A DNA stretch of 64,000 nt, from positions 310,001-374,000 of the forward strand of contig JAYWVB010000015.1 in assembly GCA_039881045.1 (NCBI GenBank), written 5' to 3'. The DNA is from Chaetomium olivaceum. Lineage: Eukaryota; Ascomycota; Sordariomycetes; Sordariales; Chaetomiaceae. Shown here in pieces: positions 11,701-23,329 of the stretch (its first letter is position 1; each line of letters begins with the position of its first letter). Under the pieces are notes generated by a model. It was not told where the DNA came from. It saw only the letters and a list, made by a program, of their open reading frames with translations, and did no database searches. The translations under genes and the position numbers were made by a program.

Positions 11701-13119
11701 ATATCGAACCAAGCGGCCGCAGGAAAGCTCCAAGAGGTTGACGATAAAGGGCATCTCAGCGGCTGCAGGGCCAAGCGCCCGATGTGATAACAGACGTGTC
11801 CAGGTAAGAAGGATCGGGATCGAAACAACTAGGCTCTGGCTCTGCACAACAAGCATCAGGAGCTCGAGGAAACCCTTGGATGTTGGTCTGGGGTGGGATG
11901 GCCCCGAATTTCCTGTCCAGGTAATTCCCTAGAGAGCAGAGCGTCTAGAATGATCAGTGACGAGGAACTCAAAACAAGGGAGAACCCCCAAAAGTAGGCA
12001 TTACTCACCTCGGAGAACTTTTTAGCAAATTGGTACTTGTCATCGTCAATGTCATGTGCGTCCACGACAGACCACTCGAACAACCTTTTGAAGAGGTCGA
12101 CCATGACTTCGCTGTACATGGGCACCACAAGATCGACGAACTCGTCTTCGGTGAAGCTTGAGCGGTTATACAGAGAGTGCAGGGACTCGAGGGCAGCCTT
12201 CTGAAAGTTAAATACAGCCACACCTCAAAAAATCAACGGAGAAGAACGCGAACCTTTTGCACGGGCACACTGGGAGTCGCTAGGCAGCTGCACATGACGG
12301 GGCGACAGCCGACGGCATTTAATGCTTTTGGAATTGCCCACGGCACGACCGAGTTGAGGACATTGAGTGCCTTGACGGCGCATGCCCTGATTTCCTCACT
12401 CTGCTCGATACCGCCGCTGAGGCACTCGTTGATGAGTTGTGTTATTCTACTGAGCCATCCGTCGCCCTCGCATCGCACGTCTGGGCCGGCTTGACGGTTG
12501 GGAAGGCCTCTGTCAGGATTGCTGCCGGCGTAAAAACCTCGACGCATGCCTTGCTCAAGGCCCCCTCGCGAAGGGCGACCACAGCGTCATCCCCATTAAA
12601 GATTTCGTCTGAGAGCGTCTCGAGGATCTGGAGAACAAACTGTTTGTGGACTGGCGAGTCTGAACCCCTCCAAATACGGACTAAGAGGTGGTCCATATCC
12701 ATCCAGTCGGCGACCCAAGCACGCTTGGCCACCTCGACCCAGAGCTGGGCAATCTTGTTCCTCAGATATGGCGGGTCTTCAGTGGAAACGGTCTCGGCAA
12801 GCTGTAGAACCCATGATCTGATGTATTCTCGATGCTCTGCGCCGTACTCCTCCCAATTCTGCTTCACGGCGTGCTCCAGTAGCGACAGGCCATAATGGCG
12901 GACAATGGGCTCTTGCGGTTTATTGAATGCGAGGTTGAAGCCGTGCGAGGGTGCCTCGGCGAGAGTCTTTACTTCTTCGAGAAAGGCCTGGGCTTCTTGT
13001 CGCGCTTGGTTGGGGGAGTAAGGGCTGTGGACGACTTTGAGTGCCTCGTGGATCTTGGAAAGGACGGTCTCACCGCCCTCGCCGGCAGTGGCAGCCCCAG
13101 CTGCACCGTTCATTGGCAT
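8752..13119 (-). CDS. MSN5: Karyopherin Msn5 / exportin-5 family nuclear transport receptor
   Basis: A beta-karyopherin; yeast Msn5 exports phosphorylated cargo and imports some complexes. The start ATG is at 13119 (MPMNGAAGAATAGEGG). The N-terminal importin-beta-like part is clear (LEHAVKQNWEEYG, PPYLRNKIAQLWVEVAKR). So is the exportin-5-like C-terminal part (ILATCFEQMDAKI, IREYISTEVMKAAISSLHDPYFVDSQRDLGAL). The tail is Ser/Gly-rich and ends at 8752. There are several introns, including 12201-12253 and 11929-12008, others around 11200-11320 and 10840-10910, and two near 10200-10440. The frame breaks repeatedly: near 12505, near 11875-11928, and three times between 10298 and 10350 (each repaired by one added base). 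The conserved sequence on either side argues for sequence error. Expected product is about 1,250 aa. Confidence 0.88.
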
Positions 13120-14561
13120 CGTCGCCGTAACCAGAGCCTCAAAAGGCTCGGGCTGCTGGAGTTGCCGAGAGACCGGTTTGGTCTACGAAAGAGAGTGGCC
13201 AACGGGATGTAGCAAGGAATCTAACGGCGAACCATAGGGTGGGTATCGGGGAATGCACCAGCGCAATGCAGGAACTGGCGAGATCCGTGCAGCAGACGTG
13301 CAGATAGGTCGTGTGTGTATGTCTAGACATTGTGGGGAGGGTGCGCGATGCGAGATAGTGAGGTTTTTAGCACTGAAGAGAGTTTAGATGACGCTCGAAA
13401 CCGGTCCGTGCCGATGTTTTCTTCAAGCTAGGAATTATTTGCGGTGTTTGTTGGTGCTTGCCAGTTGTCACGCCGTCTCTTGTCAGTCAATCGCGGAACT
13501 TTGGCAACTAAAAGTCGGTCCCCACCATGCTCTCTCTGTAAACCATGTCAGGCGCGCTCGGGCGCGAACTGCTCTGAGGCTGCTTTGAGTTTAGCGCGGG
13601 GCAGTTCCGCCTTGTGGTCTGGATGCGAGAGTAACTTGGAAGGCGGTGAGAGTAATTGCGTCACACCTCGGTCAGGAGTCAGGGTTCATTTGTTCAGGCT
13701 CATCCATCTCGACGGTTTTGTTGATCCGCCGGATATCGCGATTCAAACAAAGTGTGAAGCATGTTAGGTTCAGGCTACCTATCTCAAACTCCTACAAACA
13801 CAACAATTTGTTGTAGAAGCTCGTTGACAGCTGATAGCCTGTTATTTCACCCCGGTTAGATCATGATGCTGCTGTTACGACTTGCGGCTGCTTTGGTTAA
13901 GGATCTGGCCAGCTTTCTTCTACATAAAAGCTAACTTCGACGCCGTTCGGTTCGGCGGTGTCTGTTTGAAGAGAGTATATCCCAATCAAAAAGTAGAAAG
14001 GAAACGTAGGGTAAACTCGACATACCTGGGTAGGAGGGTTTGGTACCCGACTAGTTGAATTAAAGTCGCTTCAATCTCCATGTAAGTAAGGGTCAACTGG
14101 ATATTATTAGATTATTAGGGGCCAAAAACGAGACCTGACACGGGTGTTGTTATGTAATGGAACGCTCTTGTTGAGCAAAGCTGAGCTGTTGCGCTTGCTT
14201 TTTCGGGACTTAAGAATCCCTCCACTTTCCGGATTAGTCCATTTCTCAAGCTTTCGTTCTGACACAAGTTCACAACAAATACAAGAGCTCGAGCAATGGG
14301 CAGGAAACGGAAGAGAACATAAATCTTCTTATTAAAGAACTGTTTTCTTCTCATCAATTTACCATAAATAGAGAAGCCAGGGTTAACCGACACATGTCAC
14401 GGATCGGCTGCAAACGGCCCTTGATTGCACTTGAGACGTAAGAGGCCTGCACTCTCATCGGGTTTCACACAAACCGTCTTTCTAGCTTGGCGGCCAGATT
14501 TCTAGATTACTAGGACTCAACACGCGGGCCTAGAAAAGATAGCAGTTCGGAAGGCCCCATA
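13120..14561. other. Intergenic, 1.44 kb, with a dispersed repeat copy
   Basis: Divergent region between MSN5 and the DUF1917 gene. Apart from the repeat at 14128-14312, nothing was recognised. The stretch 13780-14120 is noticeably AT-richer than its surroundings. Confidence 0.5.
14128..14312 (-). repeat. Dispersed repeat, copy C (inverted relative to 51618-51800)
   Basis: Read on the minus strand, this stretch matches 51618-51800 over about 180 bases with small gaps. Shared blocks include ATTGCTCGAGCTCTTG, AATCCGGAAAGTGGAGG, CCCGAAAA and GCAAGCGC. It is non-coding in both places. Confidence 0.7.
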
Positions 14562-15593
14562 ATGGATACAGATTCGGATTTCTACGGTATGTCATTTCAC
14601 AAGACCACCAGCAACCACCTAACCATCACAGGTGATGAAGGAACCACCTCAGCGCTAGAAGCCCGTGTCAACAAATTCGACGTGGTTGAATGGTGGGACC
14701 GCCGGAACGCCCTAACGAGCCACCTCCAGCATGCTATCCACAAACAACCTGCTTCTGCCTTGCCAAACAACCGCCTGCACAACCCCTACGAAGGTCAACC
14801 CGGCGCTCGGCAGCTCTCCGAGTCTATTGAGCATTTCTTATCCCGCCTCCCACCATCCACAACCGACCGGCGCCCGGGGCTCGACTGGGTCCGGATTTCC
14901 AACCCGTACACGCCGCCCGGACAGGGCCAGGCCCTCACTCAGTTTCGTAAAGGTGGCGAAGAGCGATTGGCCCTCTTCGCGGAGTTCGAGCAGATGGCTA
15001 CCGCCAGTGGCGCCAAAACAACCGGCAGAGCGCTGATGGCCCTCAAAAAAGAGGTAGTCAACGAGAGGCGGGAAACGATCCAGGACCTCCGGGACCTCGC
15101 GGGCGCGTGCAATGTGGTCACAGGGAAATGGATGTTGTTCCCCGAGCCGGAGTGTGTGGATGAAATCTGGGCAAAGATCGCGATAGCCACAGCAACTGGC
15201 GAGCTTGGGATTGAGGCCAAGGTTGAGACCAGGGTCCAGGGGAAGAAGGACAGGCTGGTGTGTGTTTACACGAGCGATTTTAGGGACAAGGATGATGTGG
15301 CGAGGGTATTGAATAAATTGGGGGAGTTGGAGTTGGTGAGACCGAGCGGGAAGCAGATATATACAAGTCAGGTCAGTTGGGAAACTCATTATCCCAATGG
15401 CCTCTAGCTTACCGAATCTCAGATGCTTGGACTGAACTTGGAATTTACGGGGGGAATAGTTGGGGGATTGGGGCGTCAACCGTAAGTTATTCGCTGCTAC
15501 CACCCCCCAAAATATCGTCGTAACTGACATGGGTAGTATTCATCGAACGAGATATTTGGGTATATCAAGACGATTGCCTCCCGTCGTTCATAG
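14562..15593 (+). CDS. DUF1917 / UPF0696 (C11orf68, Bles03-like) protein
   Basis: Function is unknown; the family has a fold related to eIF4E-like proteins. Four exons: 14562-14586, 14632-15371, 15423-15481 and 15537-15593 (about 293 aa). Family features include the N-terminal NPYEGQPGARQLSESIEHFL, then TGKWMLFPEP, DEIWAKIAIATATGELGIEAKV and VCVYTSDFRDKDDVARVL. After splicing, the C-terminus reads DAWTELGIYGGNSWGI...SSNEIFGYIKTIA. Exon total is 881 nt, one short of a full frame. The missing base lies near 15361 (atatacaag), where IYYKSDAWTEL is expected. The first intron is 45 nt, keeps frame and has no stop. Confidence 0.8.
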
Positions 15594-15954
15594 AACGCTA
15601 GATGCTAGTGCTGGGATCTTGCAGCATTTGATCTACACTGGAACGGCTCGATGCCTTAGTAGATCTCCACGGCACCATTCACAGCTACCTCCCAAAGCAA
15701 TGGGGTTCAGCCATGGTACATTTCGAGACCCAACTCCGCGGCCGGATTGGAACTACCTTAACTTGCAACTTTGCTGTTTCACTCGAAGCAACCCCAGGGC
15801 TTTCGCCAGCTCGGGGATTGGGGGAAAGACCGCTGGCTTGGCCGGCGTGACCGCCGCCGGTGCGGTAGTACACCAGATGACCCTTGGTGAGTGTTCAACG
15901 GCGCCACGGCTCGAGAGGGAAGGCCCATCTCACTATCTCAAGTGGGGCTCGTCT
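15594..15954. other. Convergent 3' intergenic region
   Basis: Lies between the 3' ends of the DUF1917 gene and NAA30. No feature was recognised. Confidence 0.5.
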
Positions 15955-16603
15955 TCATCTGGCGCCAGGTCCGCAGTAGCATCTGCGTCCAGTCGGCTTC
16001 AGTAGCAGCACCAAGCGGTATGCGCTGTTACCGTTTAGATAGTACCGATGTAGCTTCTTAGAACGCAGGAAGCCGAGCCGCTCGTACAGCCTCATCGCGG
16101 GTATATTTGTCTCTTCTGTCTCGAGCACAATCTCGTCTGCGTTGCGGTTGGCCATGACGTCAATAGCCATCTTCACAAGCGCGGTAGCGATGCCGTGGCC
16201 TCGGTATTCGGCGGAGACAGCGAGCATCGCGATGTACCCGCGAAGTGTGGGTGTGGAATGAGAAGCGTGCATCTCAAGTTTGCATATTACTACGCCTATG
16301 AGAGAGGAATCGATGGGATTAAGCGCCTTGAGAGAGGAGATGTTAGAATGAGCCATCATGCATGAGTACCTCGGGTTGAGTGGAACAAACCATGTAACAG
16401 AGGTGGCCCCATTGGTAGAGGAAGTAGCGGTAAACATAAATGCTGTACGGCTCACTTAAATCTTTCGAGATGAGGGCACGTATCGACGGCAAGTACCGAG
16501 ACTCGAGCGAATGTTGGTATTGGATGTACTGCAGCTCGCCCGGAAGCTCTGCTTTGGGAGTCCCCGACCCCACGTTGTCACTCGAATCGCCAGAGGCAGC
16601 CAT
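15955..16603 (-). CDS. NAA30: NatC catalytic subunit, N-alpha-acetyltransferase 30 (Mak3)
   Basis: Transfers acetyl from acetyl-CoA to protein N-termini that begin Met plus a hydrophobic residue, within the cytosolic NatC complex. Two exons: 16603-16391 and 16326-15955, joined across a GTTTGT..AAG intron with a TTCTAAC branch site. The product is about 194 aa. The ATG at 16603 has a good context (GCCATGG); an in-frame ATG at 16672 is possible. The N-terminal Naa30 signature is LSEPYSIYVYRYFLYQWGHLCYMALNP. The GNAT acetyl-CoA loop is EYRGHGIATALV, followed by ETEETNIPAMRLYERLGF and LHRYYLNG. The frame is clean. The gene is divergent from LRO1, with 684 bases between the starts. Confidence 0.93.
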
Positions 16604-17287
16604 GGCGGGAAATTGTCGGGGTGTGGAATTTGCTGTCGAGCGAGGATACGATGGGAAACCCAGGGGTTGCAACCTGTCGTGCAGGCTGTGGAGCTGTTGA
16701 CGACGCCACGGCTTTGACGAGGGTGGGAGCGAAGATCAGCTGTCGTTAAACTTTCACATGCAAGTCAGAGGCACTGTCAATCGATTGGTTCGGGATGTGT
16801 GAGTGGGTCTATTTCGATGCATGTGGGCGCGTTGTTTCATGCTCAACCCATGATCCAGGGACTGCTGTTTGCGATGCTTGGGAATGGGATGTCTATGTAG
16901 TCTTAGCCGACAAGAATCAGATTAAAAATTCATATTTGTTTCGTCACTATCGCCCTGTTGGTTGACTTTCGCCGAAAACATCATATCTTCGTTCCTGAGC
17001 ACCGTCGCGCTTGGTGGGGGCTGTCGCGGGGCACAGACGTCACCAAGTGACCCCTGCTTCGGAGAGGACGGAGAGACAAGGGTGTCATTTTCAACATCTG
17101 CAAGCTGAAGTCCCTGCACTGCGCCCCTGGACCTCCAGACGCCAACTCAACTCCAAGGGGTGTATATATGTCGGTAGCTCGCACCAACGGTCGCGGCTGA
17201 TCGTAGCCGCCAAAGTGACTGAGCAGCCTCGGGGCGCCTTGCCAACCTCCAATCGAAACCATACCACCGCGCGCTGTTGGACCCAAG
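16604..17287. other. NAA30/LRO1 divergent intergenic region
   Basis: About 680 bases shared by two divergent genes, presumably holding both promoters. No specific site was recognised. Confidence 0.5.
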
Positions 17288-19218
17288 ATGGCGAGTACCC
17301 TACGCCGCCGAGTCCCCGGCAACGATTCGCCCTCTGAAACGTCAACGCCCCGAGATGAGAGCCCTGACGAGCCCGAGAAGTCCGGCGACAAGATCAAAAT
17401 CGTTCACCACCACCGGCCAACGACGCGCAAGCGCAGAAACACTGCTATTTTCTTGCTCGGCAGTTTGTTTGGAATTATCGCGGCGGGCTTCTTCGCTCAG
17501 AGTAATGACTTGATAGACTTCCCCGAGATTGGGGAGCTGAGCATGGATAGTTTCTTCGACGTCCTTCCCGCCGGGTTGGTGAAGGATATGCGAGAGCTGG
17601 TCGTAAGTCACCCTTCTACCTCCACAAAACTACGTTGGCTAATTTTGTTTCAACGTCAAAGATCGGCGAGCGCGATTCCCTCGAGAGTTACGACGCCTTC
17701 TCGATTGGCATCAAGGCGCGTTCCGAAGGTCTCACGGCACACCACCCCATCGTCATGGTTCCTGGCGTAATATCTACCGGTCTCGAGTCCTGGGGAACTT
17801 CGAACGCCTCGCTTCCCTACTTTCGGAAACGGTTATGGGGTAGCTGGAGCATGATGCGGGCTTTGGTCTTAGACAAGGAGACATGGAAAGCCCATGTCAT
17901 GTTGGACAAGAAGACCGGCCTGGACCCACCGGGGATCAAATTACGCGCGGCACAAGGCTTCGATGCCACCGACTTTTTCATCACGGGATACTGGATCTGG
18001 AATAAAATCCTCGAGAATTTGGCGTCCCTAGGCTACGACCCGATAAATTCATACACGGCGGCATACGATTGGCGCCTGGCCTACCGAAATCTCGAAAAGC
18101 GAGATCATTATTTCACGAGACTAAAGTCGCATATCGAGATGGCTGTCTTGCTCCAGGGCAGAAAGGTCGTACTTACCTCCCACAGCATGGGCAGCCAAGT
18201 TGTGTTCTACTTCTTTCATTGGGTTGCCTCGAAACACGGTGGTAAGGCGGGCGATGATTGGGTCGAGAAGCACATCGAATCGTGGATCAACGTCAGCGGA
18301 TGTATGCTGGGGGCACTCAAGGATGTTACAGCCATCCTATCCGGCGAGATGCGTGACACGGCGCAGCTGAATGCCTTTGCTGTCTACGGGCTTGAGAAGT
18401 TTCTGAGCAAGGCTGAGCGAGCCGAAATCTTTCGCGCCATGCCGGGTATCTCCTCCATGCTGCCGATAGGGGGTAGCGCCATCTGGGGTGACCACGACGG
18501 GGCGCCAGATGACCAGCCCGACCAAGAGCATAGTTACGGCTCGTTCTTAAACTTTCGGACTGACCAAAACTTCACGACTCCTAACAGGAACTTCACCGTG
18601 GATGACGCAATGGACTACTTGCTCGACACATCAGAAGACTGGTACCGGGATCAAGTGAAGGGAAGCTACTCCCGGGGCGTCGCAGAGACTTCCGCCGAAG
18701 TCGAGGCCAACGAAGACGACCATAGGAAGTGGGTCAACCCTTTGGAAACCCGGCTCCCCCTCGCCCCTAGTCTGAAGATCTACTGCTTCTATGGCGTGGG
18801 CAAACCCACGGAAAGAGGGTACTACTACCGCTCCCCCGAACTCGGCTCCCTTACCAACCTGAACATGACAATCGACACAGGCTTGTCGCAGGGCATGGTC
18901 GACCGTGGCGTGATCATGGGTGAAGGAGACGGCACAGTTAGTCTTATGAGCACGGGGTATATGTGCAACAGCGGGTGGAAGATGAAACGATACAACCCGG
19001 CGGGGGTTAAGATCACGGTGGTCGAAATGCCTCACGAGCCGGACCGCTTCAACCCCCGGGGCGGACCCAACACAGCGGACCATGTCGACATCTTGGGCAG
19101 ACAGAATCTTAATGAGCTCATTCTGAAGATTGCGGCCGGCAAAGGGGAGGACATCGAGGATCACATAATCAGCAATATCCGCGAGTACGCAGCGAGAGCG
19201 AAGGTGTATGAGGAGTGA
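17288..19218 (+). CDS. LRO1: Phospholipid:diacylglycerol acyltransferase
   Basis: Moves an acyl chain from a phospholipid to diacylglycerol, making triacylglycerol without acyl-CoA, in the ER membrane. Two exons: 17288-17602 and 17662-19218 (623 aa, frame clean). A basic, Ser/Pro-rich cytosolic N-terminus precedes one membrane helix at about residues 52-70 (AIFLLGSLFGIIAAGFF). A lumenal LCAT-type alpha/beta hydrolase domain follows. The catalytic triad is visible: S280 in SHSMGS, D528 in GEGDGTVSLMSTG and H579 in TADHVDILG. Other family marks are MVPGVISTGLESW and YDWRLAYRNLEKRDHYF. Length matches fungal Lro1 proteins. It lies head to tail with LDB17, 669 bases apart. Confidence 0.96.
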
Positions 19219-19887
19219 GATAGATGAATGTATGATGGGGTAGAAGGGACATGGGGTTTGGCGTTTTCTTAGGTAGGTTGGTCGCCTTTCTTCTCAAAGA
19301 CTTGGGACGGAGCATTTGTGGGTGACCATTGTTTAACTTTGCTTCCTCCATGGTACGCTATATCGTATCCAATTGATACCCATTTTACAGTCGTGAAACC
19401 AGTTCCAGACAGCCTTGTGATTGATCTGTGTGCCGATTCATCCGTCTGATGATCACTACGACTTGTACGACTATGTAACGTACCAACCGTTACGCTGGAG
19501 AAAACGGCGGTCAGTTACAGCCCGGTCACAAAAACCGTCACATTGCACCCTTGTCCGACGTCATTTTCGTGTTTTGTGGGGTAAAAGTCCGTGCATACGG
19601 AACCCACCTAAACAGGACAGACGTATCAGCAGGGGTTCGTTTCGTGGGCACCGAGGCGTCCTTTCCATCGCAGACCAAGCAACAACTGCGACCCCTCCAA
19701 CCTGCAAGGCAGATTGACCGGCAGAGCACATGCCCGGCACGCCAAGTTGCTATTTCCACCGGATGGCCGAGTCACCAGGAGTTTTGATTTCACCAAAGAC
19801 ACCGTCGACACGTATGTTGGATTGTGCCGTCCGCAAACGTGATGCCCGATACTCTGCACTCTGCGCTGGTGCCGTTCGTCTGAGAAC
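19219..19887. other. LRO1-LDB17 intergenic region
   Basis: 3' region of LRO1 and upstream region of LDB17. No gene or clear repeat was seen. Confidence 0.5.
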
Positions 19888-21567
19888 ATGACCGACTCCG
19901 ATGGTTCTTGGTCTGCCGAGAGCGAGCAGCAATTTTGGGATGGTGAGTCTTCGATGACTTGCGACCGTGGTTTACCCAACAGGCGCGCTGACAATTGCCT
20001 CGTTGCAGCTCTGAACAGCGTTTTATCCTCGGCATGTGCGACACCGGAGCAGGTCGACGAAGCCCTACGATCATGGCTCGATTTAGTTTCCAAGGCCCGC
20101 GACGAGTACCTCGAAAGTGAAGACGATGTTGCCCGTTGTTCAGAGATGCTCCTAGAGAGCCCAATTTTCAGCAGCAATGGCAGCTATGTCCGGACCCAGC
20201 TTATCTACAGCCTCTTACAAGAGGATGAATTCGCCCAGCTTCATGTATACGCCAACTTTCTTCTGCTCGCCGGCCGGACAAAAGAGGATACATTTCGGAC
20301 CATGATCCAGGAGGGGTGTTTCGTCCGGTTGTTGGAGCTTATCAAGAACTGCGGGGGTAGAGATGGCCGTTTACATCGGCTCCTTTTGCAATTGATGTAC
20401 GAGATGTCGCGCATCGAACACCTGCGCCCCGAGGACCTCCTGCAGGTTGACGACAGCTTTGTCATGTACCTGTTCCAGCTCACCGAGGCTCTGGCCGACG
20501 ATGTTAGCGACCCATACCACTACCCCGTAATTCGAGTTCTGGTGTGTTCTTACCCCTTCCCTCCGTCTGGATATCAGCGCTAACAATTGTAACAGTTAGT
20601 GCTGAACGAACAGTACATGGTCGCCTCCACCTCGGCAGCAGTTGACCCCAGCTCTCCGGCTGTCCTCGTGACGAACAGGGTTGTCAAGGTTCTCAGTGTT
20701 CATGGCCCGTCATTCCGGACCTTTGGCGAGAACATTATTCTGCTCTTGAACCGAGAGACAGAGACCTCGCAACAGTTACTCATTCTCAAATTACTGTACC
20801 TCTTATTTACCACGACAGCCACGTATGAGTACTTTTATCTCAACGACCTCCGTGTTCTGCTGGATGTCATCGTTCGCAATCTCTTGGATCTGCCCTCCGA
20901 AGCGAACATGCTGCGACATACGTACCTGAGGGTATTGGCTCCTCTGTTGTCGCATACACAGCTCAGTCATCCCCCTCATTACAAGCGGGACCAGATTCTC
21001 GGCTTGCTCGAGATATTACGTGGTACAGGCAGCGCCCATTTTATGCCACCCGAGCCGACAACGCTGCGGTTACTTAAACGAGTCGCAAACATCCCATGGT
21101 TGGTCGAGGACGAGGCAGAGTCACCGGATATGAGCCCGATAGGGAGCTTGGCACACTCGCAAACCGGTAGCTCCGTGAGCGTTGTTGCGAACGTAACCGA
21201 GAAGCCAGGCATCAAGACGCCGAGTCGGAGGTCGGGGATGGGACCGGACCCGAAAGACAAGGATGTGCGCACTTCTACCGGGGGTAGCCCTCCCAGACCC
21301 AAGCCGCCACCACCGAGGACCTTGAGAACAAAGATGTCTCTGCCGGAGGTACCCAAACATCGACACGGAGCGCCTATCGTCCATCCGGCGGTGACCAATG
21401 TTGCTAACAATAACAGCGGCAATGGGGGTGGGGATGGGCCGAAGAAACAACCACCGAAAATTCCTCCGCCTAGAAGGAAAGCGAGGCTTTTGCCTACAGC
21501 TGGAGGTGACCCTCGAGCAACGAGCGAGTCATTGCCGGCGTCCGAACCGGCAACCCCCGTGTCCTAA
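19888..21567 (+). CDS. LDB17: SPIN90/Ldb17 (Dip1) family actin regulator
   Basis: Members of this family (yeast Ldb17, fission yeast Dip1, animal SPIN90) activate Arp2/3 complex to seed linear filaments at endocytic actin patches. Three exons: 19888-19942, 20009-20541 and 20596-21567 (519 aa, clean frame). The helical leucine-rich core is recognisable: VRTQLIYSLLQEDEFAQL, HRLLLQLMYEMSRIEHL, VIRVLLVLNEQYMVA, YEYFYLNDLRVLLDVIVRN and LRHTYLRVLAPLLSH. The last 150 residues are disordered and proline-rich (PPRPKPPPPRTLR, KKQPPKIPPPRRKARL), as expected for binding SH3 domains of endocytic partners. Confidence 0.93.
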
Positions 21568-22275
21568 ACACTGGTTGGAAATGGTTGGCCGCTTCGCGGG
21601 CGGTTTATTTTGTATTTAAAGCCTCTGCGAAACCGGATGTTGGATGGATTGGATCAATACCCCGTGTTTATGTAGTTATTGTTTAATGGTCGTGAGGGCG
21701 TTCATTCCGGGCCGTGGTATGGAATCCCATGAGCGATAGAGGGGGCATGGATTGGGATCACCCCAACGCCGATGGACTGTACGAAGCACAACAGAGGGAT
21801 CAGAGGGATCAAGAAAAATGCATAGGCATCACAGGCGTTTGGAAGGTTGTGTGTGTTGTTCAGGGAAGAGGTTGTATATAACCATTATTACTTGTACCTA
21901 TTCTAGGGTATTCAGTTCATAACCTGGGCCTCTTCTGTCTCGTTTCAGATGTTCAAAGGTACTTCATGTATTCTGAGAGGCGCTTGTTTCGCCGCCGTCT
22001 CCCGAACAGGGTCCGCAACGCCGGGTCGGATGCCCCACCACATGTAAAGGCCCACTTTTAACAACCCGGGACCGGGCTGCAGTGGAAGACGCCAAATTTT
22101 TGGTGCCGTTCAAAGCACCGCGAGTCCGGCAATGCACCACACGCCTGCCCTCAACATTTCCGAATCCCAAAGCCCCGAACAAATTGACCGACGAGCCAAC
22201 TGATCAAAGTGCTCTGCATTGTTTTAAGTGCTCGAAATCCTTGGGCGCAGCGTCCCGAAGACCAAGCTGCCCACC
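21568..22275. other. LDB17-MRPS17 intergenic region
   Basis: About 700 bases with no recognisable gene. It contains the LDB17 3' region and the upstream region of the next gene. Confidence 0.5.
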
Positions 22276-22913
22276 ATGCCACCACCATCACTCCACGTCG
22301 GCAAAACGGTATATAGGACATTTCGAGAGCTCCATGGCGTGGTGGTAACTGCGGGGTTGATGGACAAGACCGTGAAAGTGCGGGTGGGCGGACAAAAGTG
22401 GAATGCCTTTCTTCAAAAGGTGCGTCTCACATTTCTTACCTGGACAACCCCTCCTCCACCCCCTCCCCCTTTACATCCTCTCGAGCCCGGCCCTAACGAG
22501 ACCAACCACCCCACCTCTAGTTCTTCGACGACCCAAAAACCCACCTCGTCCACGACCCCAACAACTCCCTGCGCCTCGGCGACGTCGTGGCCATCACCCC
22601 CGGCTGGCGCGTCTCCAAGAGCAAGCGGCACGTGGTCAAGCACATCATCGCGCCCGGGTCCGGGGTGCCCATCGAGGGCCGCGCGCCGATCCCGACCGAG
22701 GAGGAGCGGCACGCGGAGCGCGAGGCCGACCGCCTGGCCAAGCTGCAGCGGCGCGGCATCAACAAGATGGTGGAGCGGGCCGAGAAGCAGCTGGGCGTGG
22801 CCGAGCTGATCCTCAGGAAGGCGAGGAAGGAGCTGGCGCTACGGACGAGGTTAATGGGGGTCGGTGGTGAGGGGAAAGAGGGCGGGGATGCTGCGGAGGG
22901 GGCGCCACAATGA
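22276..22913 (+). CDS. MRPS17: Mitochondrial small-subunit ribosomal protein uS17m
   Basis: A component of the mitochondrial 37S ribosomal subunit that contacts small-subunit rRNA. Two exons: 22276-22419 and 22521-22913 (178 aa). The intron has a GTGCGT donor, a long pyrimidine tract and a CTAG acceptor. The OB-fold core is clear: GVVVTAGLMDKTVKVRVG, then FFDDPKTHLVHDPNNSLRLGDVVAITPGWRVSKSKRHVVKHII. A long charged helical C-terminal extension follows (EEERHAEREADRLAKLQ), typical of the fungal mitochondrial form and absent from bacterial S17. The frame is clean. Confidence 0.93.
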
Positions 22914-23329
22914 GGGTGCGGTCGGTAGGGCGCGCGAGATGACGGGGTGTGGATATCCTGGGTAACCTTTCATCTGGAATGATGGAAACGGTAACCGTGT
23001 ACAAAACCGAGGGAACAGAGTGCCTCACTTGTATGTATCAACAGGCAATATCACAAGGCAAAAGAGCCATTGCCGAGTGGTTAGCTAAAGAGTCTCATTC
23101 ACTAGACCTCCTGGGACGCTCTTGGTCAAGTAGAAAGAGAAGAGCGTCTGGGCAGCTATCGGTTAACTCTGCCGCAGCTCAAAATGCTGAAAGCTCTCAA
23201 CATGACCCTTGGGCAACATGTACTGGTTCTAGTTCAGATATATTTTTCTTTGCTCTGTAAAGCGCCTATGTAATCAAAACTAGCTAGGTATATGTGGGGG
23301 ACGTCCTCGTGTAAGCATCATGGTAGCTC
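22914..23329. other. Convergent 3' intergenic region
   Basis: Lies between the 3' ends of MRPS17 and the AAA ATPase. A tRNA-like stretch near 23065 was examined and rejected. Confidence 0.5.

Noticed and set aside
1..13119. SEC24 and MSN5 as pseudogenes
   Set aside because: The conserved sequence between breaks is undamaged and shows no in-frame stops other than those caused by the shifts. SEC24 is expected to be essential, and the same error type occurs in unrelated genes across the window.
23060..23140. tRNA-like stretch (TGCCGAGTGGTTAGC)
   Set aside because: It has an A-box-like D arm, but no matching B box (GGTTCGAATCC), no pairing acceptor stem and no convincing anticodon arm.
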